Source: Gammaproteobacteria bacterium (GTDB lineage: Bacteria; Pseudomonadota; Gammaproteobacteria; Steroidobacterales; Foliamicaceae). From it: a DNA stretch of 64,000 nt. Position 1 is the stretch's first letter. Each line of letters begins with the position of its first letter. The translations under genes were made by a program, and so were the position numbers. The stretch lies in the NCBI GenBank assembly GCA_026708965.1, contig JAPOTY010000047.1, positions 55,021-119,020 on the forward strand, written 5' to 3'. The notes below the pieces were generated by a model. That model saw only the letters and a list, made by a program, of their open reading frames with translations. It made no database searches and had not been told where the DNA came from. Positions 1 to 8,900 of this stretch are shown piece after piece.

Positions 1-2040
1 CGCCGCCATCGGCGCGCGCGGCCACCATAAAGCCGCTGTTCCCGTTCGCGCCGTTCTTGAGGGCCTGCGCGTGCCACACAATCTCGTCGTCGCGGAACAG
101 CCAGAAGTAGTCTTCCGCGAAGCGGACCCATAGAGCGCGCGCCTCGTCCTCCGCCATCCCCCGAGCGCCCAGTTCGAGCAGGGCGGCGCGCTCGCGGGCC
201 GCCAGCAGTTCCCCGGCACCGCCGGAGCGCTCGATATTCATGCGCAGGGCCCTCTCCGTTTGGCGGTAGAGATCCTCGAACAGGCGCGCCTTCCAGACGG
301 TCCAGAGGCTTGGATTGGTGCCGCGCACATCCGCCACCGTCAGCAGATAGAGGTGGTCGAGATGGACCTTGTCGCCCACCAGGCCGGCAAATTCCGCCAC
401 CACCGCCGGGTCGTACACATCCTTCTTCTGGGCGGTTGTCGATAGGGCGAGATGGTGGCGCACCAGCCAGGCCGCCAGCGCCGCGTCGCGGGGGGGCAGG
501 CCGTGGTCCAGCGCAAATCGTTCGGCATCGGCGGCGCCGAGCTCCGAGTGGTCCCCGCCGCGCCCCTTGGCGATATCGTGATAAAGACCTGCCACGTAGA
601 GCGGAAGCGGATCTTCGATGCCCTGCATGATTTCGCTCAGCCGGGCATCGTGGCCGCCTGCGTCGGCAATGCCGAAGCGGCGCAGGTTGCGGACAACCCG
701 CAGGCTGTGCGCATCCACCGTGTAGCTGTGAAAGAGGTCGTACTGCATTCGCCCGGTAATTTGGCCGAATTCCGGGATGTACGCGCCCAGAATGCCATAG
801 CGGCTCATGGCCTCAAGCTGGCTGGGCGCGTCGGGCGGCGCTGCCAGGATCTTCAGGAACAAGCGGCGGATTCTCGGGTCGGCGCGGAAGCGGTCATCGA
901 TCCGCGGCGCGCTTTCGATCAGGCCCTCCACCAGCCCGGCGCTGAACCCGCGGATATCCGGTTGGCGCTGGCGCAGCAGAAACGGCTCAAGGACCGCCTG
1001 GGGCGAAGCCTCGAACAGGCCCGCGCGCCTGGGATGAAGGTAGCCGTTGCGCAACACGAAGCGCGCGTTGAGCCTGCGGGCGCTGCCGCGCGCGGGCGCA
1101 ATGAGTTCTCCCAGCCGCCGGGTGGCGATTTCGGTGAACAGCGAGACGCTGCGCGTGGTGCGGTAATAGCGCTGCATAAACTGCTCCACGGCGCGGTTCC
1201 CCGTGCGGTCGTGGTAGCCGAAGGCTGCGGCGAGCTGCTTTTGGTGGTCGAACAGCAGCTGGTCCTCCATGCGGCCGGCTTGAAGATGCAGCGCAAAGCG
1301 GACCCTCGACAGGAACTCCCGCGCCGCGCGCAGTTCCTGGAGTTTTTCCGCAGCGATCAGCCGGTGTTCCAGCAGCGTTTCCAGCGATGCCCGCCCGAAA
1401 CGCCTGAGCGTGATCCAGTTGACCGTGTGCAGGCTCCTGAGTCCGCCCGGCCCATTCTTGACATCCGGTTCCAAGTTGGATGCCGTGTCGCCGTGCTCGC
1501 GCCGCCTTTCAGCCTGTTCGCCCACCTTGGTGCGGAAAAACTGGCCGGCAGGCCACACGCTGCGGGCATTGATCGCCTTGTCCAGTTTCCCGAACAGGTG
1601 TTCGGAACCGGTCACGAGGCGCGCTTCCATCAGCGCGGTCATGATCGTGATATCGGCGCGCGCCCGGTCGCGCGATTCCGCCACGGTGCGGGCGCCATGG
1701 CCCAGCATCAGTCCCGCATCCCAGAGAAAGGCCAGGAATTCGCCCACCTCGGCGCGCGCGCCTTGCGAATACCCCTGCGGCAGCAGCACCAGCACATCCA
1801 CATCCGAAGCCGGATACATTTCCGCGCGGCCGTATCCCCCCACCGCAAGCAGCGCCGCGCCGCGCAGCGCTGGCCCGGCATGCAGCCGCCAAGCTTCGCG
1901 CAGCAGCTCGTCGAGCAGGTCCGAGCGCAGCCTCAGCAATTCCTCCGCGCTTTTTTCCCCTTGCTCAAAGCAGTGCCGCACCTGCTTTCCATGTGCTTTG
2001 ATGCGGGTGCGCCAGGCGCTTAGGCCGGCTTGCCGCCGTT
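1..2040 (-). CDS. glnD: [Protein-PII] uridylyltransferase GlnD, partial (3' end runs off the window start)
   Basis: Minus-strand translation reads ...SAWRTRIKAHGKQVRHCFEQ...AVGGYGRAEMYPASDVDVLVL...ARTVAESRDRARADITIMTALMEARLVTGS...KNGPGGLRSLHTVNWI...GLYHDIAKGRGGDHSELG; GlnD nucleotidyltransferase and HD motifs. Absent from ORF track because there is no stop inside the window. Start codon uncertain. Confidence 0.88.
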
Positions 2041-2078
2041 CCGCGGCGGTCGCTGTGTCCTCTGTCGGAACTGCGCGC

Positions 2079-2849
2079 TCAGGGCTCAAGCGGGCCCGCT
2101 CCCAAAGTGAGGACCTCGTAGCCGCCGGCGGTGACCAGCACGGTGTGCTCCCACTGCGCCGACAGCTTTTTATCCCGGGTCACGACCGTCCAGCCGTCGG
2201 GCAGCAGGCGGGTTTCCGCCCGCCCCTCGTTAAGCATCGGCTCCACGGTCATCGCCATTCCCTCGCGCAGGGTCATGCCGGTGCCGGGTTCCCCGTAGTG
2301 CAGAACATTGGGCGGCTCGTGGAACCCGCGGCCTATGCCGTGGCCGCAGTATTCGCGCACCACGCTCAAGCCCTGCGATTCCGCCAGCGTTTGGATGGCG
2401 TGGCCCACATCGCCCAGCTGCTTGCCGGGGGCAATCTCGCGGATTCCCGCCCACATGGCCTCGAACGTGATCCGGGCCAGGCGCTGCGCCTTGATGCGCG
2501 GCTGGCCCACATGGAAGATCCGGCTGGTGTCCCCATGGAAGCCGTCCTTGATGACGGTGATATCGATATTGAGCATGTCGCCGTTTTTAAGCCGCCGCTT
2601 GCCGGGAATCCCGTGGCACACAACGTGGTTCGGGGAGGTGCAGATCGAGCGGGGGAAGCCGCGGTAGTTGAGCGGCGCCGGCACGGCCTTTTGCTGTTCG
2701 GTAATGTAATCGTGGCAGATCCGGTCCAGCTCCCCGGTGCTGATTCCGGGGCGCACATGGGCTTCGATCATGTCCAGCACTTCGGCCGCAAGCCGTCCCG
2801 CAACGCGCATGCGCTGCTGTTCCTCGGCTGATTTGATGGTGACTCGCAT
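2079..2849 (-). CDS. map: Methionine aminopeptidase type I
   Basis: 256 aa ORF; MRVTIKSAEEQQRMRVAGRLAAEVLDMIEAHVRPGIST...VVREYCGHGIGRGFHEPPNVLHYG; typical MetAP divergent from rpsB. Confidence 0.95.
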   Translation of the reverse strand: MRVTIKSAEEQQRMRVAGRLAAEVLDMIEAHVRPGISTGELDRICHDYITEQQKAVPAPLNYRGFPRSICTSPNHVVCHGIPGKRRLKNGDMLNIDITVIKDGFHGDTSRIFHVGQPRIKAQRLARITFEAMWAGIREIAPGKQLGDVGHAIQTLAESQGLSVVREYCGHGIGRGFHEPPNVLHYGEPGTGMTLREGMAMTVEPMLNEGRAETRLLPDGWTVVTRDKKLSAQWEHTVLVTAGGYEVLTLGAGPLEP

Positions 2850-2917
2850 GAGGCTCGACGCTCGTTTTCGGTAATAGTAGCGCGCAAGCCGCCCTGCCCG
2901 GAACCCGCCTGCGGATG

Positions 2918-3023
2918 CCTTTTGCGGATGCCCCGTCTCGCGGAGCGTCGGCGGCAGGACAGCCGCCGCCGAGCCCTAGGGATGGGTTTATGCGTCTCCG
3001 CGAGACGGGGCATCCGCAAAAGG
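2918..3023. repeat. Hairpin repeat element, copy 1: perfect 28-bp inverted repeat (2918-2945 / 2996-3023) around a 50-nt core
   Basis: Left ccttttgcggatgccccgtctcgcggag is the exact reverse complement of right ctccgcgagacggggcatccgcaaaagg; core cgtcggcggcaggacagccgccgccgagccctagggatgggtttatgcgt nearly matches the core at 36186-36233. Confidence 0.9.
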
Positions 3024-3118
3024 CGGACCTGCCGCAGGTGCAGCGCCAATGCCCGATGTTATAGAATTGCGCGCTCGCTTCGAGGAGCGTTGGCGGCTGG
3101 CATTCGGCCCCTGCGGCT

Positions 3119-3144
3119 GCCCCGCGGCTAACCGGGGCGTTTTT
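3119..3144 (+). promoter_or_regulatory. Terminator/attenuator-like hairpin in the rpsB leader
   Basis: GCCCCG (3119-3124) - 8 nt - CGGGGC (3133-3138) followed by gTTTTT, ending ~22 nt before the proposed rpsB start. Confidence 0.5.
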
Positions 3145-3166
3145 GAGATTCTTGAGGAGCAGACGA

Positions 3167-4390
3167 TTGGCGGATATCACCGTGCGTGACATGTTGGATG
3201 CGGGCGTGCATTTCGGGCACCGGGCAAGGCATTGGAACCCGAAAATGGCGCCTTTCATCTATGGCGAACGCAACCAGCTTCATATTATCGACTTGGAGCA
3301 GACAGTCCCGCTCTACAGGAAAACCTGCGACTTCGTGCGATCGGTGGCCGCGCAGCGCGGCACCGTGCTGTTCGTGGGAACCAAGCGCGCCGCGCAGCAT
3401 GCCATACGCAACGAGGCCACGCGCTGCGGCATGCCGTACGTCAGCCACCGGTGGCTGGGCGGCACGCTCACCAACCTCAAGACGATCAAGAAATCGATTG
3501 CTCGGCTGGAAGAGCTTGAGGCGCTCGATGAGGACGCGACCCGGGAGCGCTTCACCAAAAAGGAAGTGCTGGGGCTGAAGCGCGAGCGGGAAAAGCTGCT
3601 GCGCTCGCTGGGCGGAATCCGCGATATGGATTCCCTGCCGGATGCGGTTTTCATTATCGATCTGGAGCACGAGCGCATCGCGCTCAACGAAGCCAGGAAA
3701 CTCGGCATTCCGGTGGCCGCGGTGGTCGATACCAATTGTTCGCCGCAGGATGTGGACTACATGATTCCCGGCAACGACGACGCGATCCGGGCGGCCGAGC
3801 TCTACGCCCGCGGCATCGCCGACGCCATCATGAAGGGCCGCGAGGAAATGCCGGAAATCTCGCTGGGCGAGGATGAGTTCGTGGAGTTGGACGAGTCCGG
3901 GAAACCGATCGCCAGGAGCGACCGGCGCCGCTCCCGGTCCAGCGCGCCTTCACGATTGCGCGGCGTGTCCAGGCGGATGCCGCGGCGCACCGCGGCGGTT
4001 GCCAGGGAGCGCGAGGACCGCGATTCCAAGTCGGATGAATCTAGGCCGGATGAAGCCATGCCTGTTGCCGCGCCGCCGGTCGAGGCTGCATCCGCTCCGC
4101 CCGCCGCCGAAGAGGCATCCGCTCCGCCCGCCGGGGAAACGGCCCCGGACGCGCCTGCCGCTGATGCCGCGCCCGCTTCTGAAGCCGCGCCTGAGGTGCC
4201 GGCGCCTTCTGATTCAGGAGCCGAGCCCGAACCTGCCTCCGCCGCGCCTGCGAGCGAAGCGCCTGCTCCCGAACCCGCGCCGGACGAAGGCGCGGCGGTC
4301 GTGCCGGATGCCGAGCAAGCCGCCGAGGCGGCCGCTGCGGTCGAGCCAGCCCCTGCGGCTGAGTCGGCCTCCAAGTCCAAGGAGGATTAA
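3167..4390 (+). CDS. rpsB: 30S ribosomal protein S2 with long Ala/Pro/Glu-rich C-terminal extension
   Basis: [49 protein letters not shown]...; proposed TTG start at 3167 with upstream gagg; last ~150 aa low complexity. ORF track starts at 3143. Confidence 0.93.
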   Translation: MADITVRDMLDAGVHFGHRARHWNPKMAPFIYGERNQLHIIDLEQTVPLYRKTCDFVRSVAAQRGTVLFVGTKRAAQHAIRNEATRCGMPYVSHRWLGGTLTNLKTIKKSIARLEELEALDEDATRERFTKKEVLGLKREREKLLRSLGGIRDMDSLPDAVFIIDLEHERIALNEARKLGIPVAAVVDTNCSPQDVDYMIPGNDDAIRAAELYARGIADAIMKGREEMPEISLGEDEFVELDESGKPIARSDRRRSRSSAPSRLRGVSRRMPRRTAAVAREREDRDSKSDESRPDEAMPVAAPPVEAASAPPAAEEASAPPAGETAPDAPAADAAPASEAAPEVPAPSDSGAEPEPASAAPASEAPAPEPAPDEGAAVVPDAEQAAEAAAAVEPAPAAESASKSKED

Positions 4391-4393
4391 GGC

Positions 4394-5266
4394 GTGGCCA
4401 TTACCGCCGCCGAAGTCAAAGCCCTGCGCGAAGCGACGGGCGCAGGCATGATGGACTGCAAGCGCGCGCTCACCGAAACCAACGGCGATGCCGAGGCGGC
4501 CCGCAACCTGTTGCGCATGAAAGGCGCCGCAGCCGCTGAAAAGAAAGCCGGCCGCGCCGCTGCGGAAGGCGTGATCGCCGTGGTCGAGGGGCCCGGCGCT
4601 GTGGCCATGGCCGAAGTCAACTGCGAGACCGACTTTGTGGCCCGTCGCCAGGAATTCCAGGATTACGCCTCCTCGGTGGCCCGTATTGTCCTTGAGAAGG
4701 ATCCCGCCGATCTCGATGCGCTGCTGGCCTTGCAGGTGAATGGGCAGTCGCTGGAGCAGACGCGCCAAGAGGCCGTGGCCCGGATCGGCGAGAACATCAC
4801 GCTGCGCCGTTTTCAGCGCCTTGCGCCGCAGGGCGCTGCGGTGAGCTACGTCCACAACGACCGCATCGGGGTGATCGTGGACCTCGAAGGCGGCGATGCC
4901 GAACTGGGCAAGAATATCGCCATGCATGTGGCGGCCATGCGCCCCCAGCATGTGGCTCCCAACGATGTGCCCGCCGAAGTGGTGGAGCGCGAGCGCGCCT
5001 TTCTCGCCGGCCAAGCCGCCAGTTCCGGCAAGCCGCCGCAAATCGTGGAGCGGATGGTGGAAGGCCGTTTGCGCAAGTTCCTAAGCGGCATCTGCCTCAC
5101 CGGACAGGTGTATGTGCGCGACAGCGATCTCACGGTGGGCAAGCTGTTGGCTTCCCAAAAGGCCCGCGTACACGCCTTCGTGCGATTCGAGGTCGGCGAG
5201 GGCATCGAGCGTCCGACCAGCGACCTCGCCGAAGAGGTGGAAGCCCAGCTCCGCGAACACCGCTGA
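4394..5266 (+). CDS. tsf: Translation elongation factor Ts
   Basis: AITAAEVKALREATGAGMMDCKRALTETNGD...; GTG start immediately after rpsB. Confidence 0.97.
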   Translation: MAITAAEVKALREATGAGMMDCKRALTETNGDAEAARNLLRMKGAAAAEKKAGRAAAEGVIAVVEGPGAVAMAEVNCETDFVARRQEFQDYASSVARIVLEKDPADLDALLALQVNGQSLEQTRQEAVARIGENITLRRFQRLAPQGAAVSYVHNDRIGVIVDLEGGDAELGKNIAMHVAAMRPQHVAPNDVPAEVVERERAFLAGQAASSGKPPQIVERMVEGRLRKFLSGICLTGQVYVRDSDLTVGKLLASQKARVHAFVRFEVGEGIERPTSDLAEEVEAQLREHR

Positions 5267-5285
5267 TCCTTCGGCGGCACGGGCC

Positions 5286-5963
5286 ATGGTGAAACCTGCC
5301 AAGGTTACCAAGTGGGCTTTCGGCGTATGCGCCGTGCTGGCTGTGGTCATTATCGCGGTCGTGACCGGCTCAATGGATCGCGGCGGCGTGGAAAACCCTG
5401 TTCAAGCTCCAGACCCATCGCCTCAAAACCGGTCATCGGAAGATTCGGCCTTGCTCTCCAAACCCCCGCAATCTGAAATTCCAGCCGACTCTTCGATGGC
5501 CCTGAACCGGTTCGCCGACGGCGCCCAACCCGGCTGGACCGTGGTCAACCAAGGTGCGGTCGAGGCGGAACGGCTGCCGCCGCGCCAAGACACGTACACC
5601 GATGCGAGGCTGGTCAGCTTGGCTGGCGACTGGGGGAGCTGGGGGCCGGGGGCGCGCGTTATTTTCGATATCCCCCACACCGGCCGGAGTATTGAATCGG
5701 TGATTGAGCGGGTCGAGAGCGGGCTTGCCGGAAACATCTCCTACATCGGCCGCGTTGACCGCGACGATATCCTGCAAAGGATTATCGTGACCGTGGGCGC
5801 GCGCAACGCCTTCGCCTTCATCGCTTCTGACCAAGGCAGCTTCGAGATGGTGGGCAACCGCGAGTTCGGCTGGCTGATGTCCACGGCCGGCATGGAACAG
5901 CATGTGGACTACAGCAAACCCGACTACTACATCCCTGGATACAGCCTGCCGGACGGCTCATGA
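5286..5963 (+). CDS. Hypothetical membrane-anchored protein
   Basis: ATG at 5286 gives a 225-aa product MVKPAKVTKWAFGVCAVLAVVIIAVVTGSMDRGG... with one N-terminal TM/signal anchor; TGA overlaps the candidate ATG of the next gene (ATGA at 5960). Confidence 0.7.
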   Translation: MVKPAKVTKWAFGVCAVLAVVIIAVVTGSMDRGGVENPVQAPDPSPQNRSSEDSALLSKPPQSEIPADSSMALNRFADGAQPGWTVVNQGAVEAERLPPRQDTYTDARLVSLAGDWGSWGPGARVIFDIPHTGRSIESVIERVESGLAGNISYIGRVDRDDILQRIIVTVGARNAFAFIASDQGSFEMVGNREFGWLMSTAGMEQHVDYSKPDYYIPGYSLPDGS

Positions 5964-8900
5964 TCCTGCATCGCCCCCCCCCCCTCTTAAGCGGCAACGG
6001 AGCGAATCGTTTCTGAATTTCGGCGCCGTTATCCCTGTCGTTATGGCATTCGCCTTCGCGGCGGTGTTTTTCCCGCCGAAAGCATCCGCCAACGGCGACA
6101 ATCTCTATCTTGAATGTCCTTGCAGTATCGAGGGCGACGGCTCAGCGCTCAAAGTCAGATTTGGCATTCGAAGCTTTCGCGCCACGGACAGCGGTCCGGC
6201 AAGTATCGCGGTTCGTGCTTCGGAGACAGCGGAGGGCGGCGGACTTGAGGTCGCCACAAGGATCGTCAGGCAGTCGGTTCCGGCGGGAGCGAGATTAACC
6301 GGGATCTCCGTGCGACTACAGCTTGTAAATCCCCTCCCCTCCGGTCTTCAGAACCTCTTTCTTGAACTGACAGAAGAACCGGTCGCCGGTTCTGGGCTGT
6401 ACCAAGATGAGGTCAGAATGGCAACCAGGGTTGATCTGACCGAGCGGTTCGACATTGGCGATCTGGATTATCTTAAGGACACGGACGGAGACGGCGTGGG
6501 CGATGTTAACGAGCGCGCCGAAGGAACCGATCCGGACGACCCCGATTCGATGCCCGGCGCGTCCACAATCGACATGCTCGCCTTGTACAGCCAAGGATTC
6601 CCGGACCTTTTCGATGGCGATCCCACAACGCACATTCAACATCTGACAACACTGGCGAACGTCATGTACGAAGACAACGGGCTGGCTATTCGGCTTCGTC
6701 CCGTGGGCGCGGCGCAGTTGGAAGTCGATGAGCATGACGAATGGGCACGCCCCGAAGAGGCGGCTCTCAGCGAGCAGGTGCAATTGCACGGTTCGGACCT
6801 GACAGTGCTTTTTCGTCCATCGGCGCCCAATGCCGGAACCTGCGGCTGGTCTTTCCTAGGAGGGTGGGGCGCTCGCGGGAGGCTATCCCGGGAACAGGCG
6901 CTAAAAAATCTTTCAACCGTCATGGGCATTTGCGGCGCCGACACGCTTGCCCACGAATTGGGGCACGCCCTAGGGTTGGGCCACTCGTTATGGCAGAACG
7001 AGATTGGCACCTGGCGCTGGTCGAGGGGACACGCGGTTGAGGACGACTTCAGCACCATCATGAGCTATGGCCGCGGCGGTCGTGGACTCGAAGCATTCTC
7101 GGATCCGGACGCGGTCTGCCGCGGCGAGCAGGAAACCGACAGGCCCTGCGGCGAACAGAGGGAAGCGGTTGCAGGCGCCGACGCGGCGGCGAGCCTCGAC
7201 GCGGTGCGCTTTCAGGCCGCGGCGTTTCAGGAAGGATTTCCCGACACCGACGGCGACGGCTTCGTGGATCCGGCGGACGAGCTGCCGCGGGACGATAGCG
7301 ACTGGCTCGACACCGACCGGGACGGGGTGGGCAATCGTGCCGACACGGATGACGATGGCGACGGCATTGAGGACGAACTCGATGCCTTTCCGCTCGATGC
7401 GGCGGAAACCACGGACACCGATGGCGATGGCGTGGGCGACAACGCCGATACGGACGACGATGGCGACGGCGTTGAGGACACGCTCGACGCCTTTCCTCTC
7501 GATGCGGCGGAAACCGCGGATTCCGACGGCGATGGGGTGGGCGACAACGCCGATGCGTTCCCGAATAATCCCAATGAGTCGATGGATACCGATGGCGATG
7601 GGGTGGGCAACAACTCCGACACCGATGACGATGGCGACGGAGTCATCGATCAGCGAGATGCCTTTCCCTTCAACGCCGGGGAAAGCGCGGATTCTGACGG
7701 CGACGGGGTTGGCGACAATGCTGACGCGTTCCCGCAAGATCCGTTGGAAACGATGGACACAGACGGCGATGGGATCGGCGACAACGCTGACAAGCTTCCG
7801 AACGATCCGAACGAATGGTCCGACTTGGATGGCGACGGGGTCGGCGATAACTCCGATGGCGATATCGATGGGGACGGCTTGGTGAACGCGGACGACCCGC
7901 GACCGCTCGTTTTCGATACCGATCCGGATAAGCCGGCGGTGGCTTCGTACGCGTTTTTAGCCGAATCTCCCGGCCAACTTAAAGTTTTGCATGCGGCTGG
8001 CGGCGAGGATGGACGAGTGGTGATCGGCGCGCCGTTCGAAGATTCATGGCGTGGTGCCGTCTATGTGGTCGCCGCCGCCGATTTCGACGCTATCGATGCT
8101 CTGGACGGCAGCGTGGATCGCGAGATCCACCTCGCCAATGTGGCGCGAGGCGCCGCTTCATGGAAGTTGCTCGGAGAAGAAAGTGACGATTCTGCCGGTT
8201 TGAGCGCGGACTCCGCGGGCGACATGGACGGCGATGGCTTGGCGGACTTTCTCGTTGGCGCGTCCGGCGTCTCTGATCATGAAGCGTACAAATGGGGTAG
8301 CGGGGCGGTCTATTTTGTCTCCGGCGCAAATCTTGCGTCGGCGGACGCGGCCGACGGAACGGTCGATGGGAACGTGTCCTTGGGGCAAATCGCCGCGCAG
8401 CCGCGTTCCTGGAAAATCGCGGGTGAATTTTCATACACAAGTTTGGGTTATAGCGTTGCGGCCGATAACTTGTACGGCGACGGCAAAGCCGAACTGGTGC
8501 TCGGCGCGCCGGATGCAGGGCAGAGCGAGGAGCCCGGCGGCAATGCCTATGTCATAGCGCTGGAAGACCTCCCTGCGGCAGATGCCGCCGATGGCGCAGC
8601 GGACGGCATCGTCCGGGTTGATCAAGCCGTGGGGCAGCCCGCCTCATACCGGCTGAAGGGTGCTGCCGACAATGCCCGTGTCGGGGAAAATGTGGGGATC
8701 GTCGGCGATCTGGGCGGCGACGGTCTAACCGATATCGGAATCAGCGCCCCGCGCGCCAAGGATGATGATCAGGAAGCGGTCGGCACTGTCCACCTGGTCT
8801 CCGCTGGCGGGTTGGCATCCGCCGATGCCGCCGATGGCCAAGCCGACGGCATCGTGCAGTTGAAGGATGCCGCTGGCCAGCCGGGTTTCTGGAATATAAC

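Noticed and set aside
452-2023. 523-aa plus-strand ORF
   Set aside because: Antisense to glnD, whose minus-strand translation has clear homology; GC-rich shadow ORF.
1410-2831. 473-aa plus-strand ORF
   Set aside because: Antisense to glnD and map; no recognisable domain.
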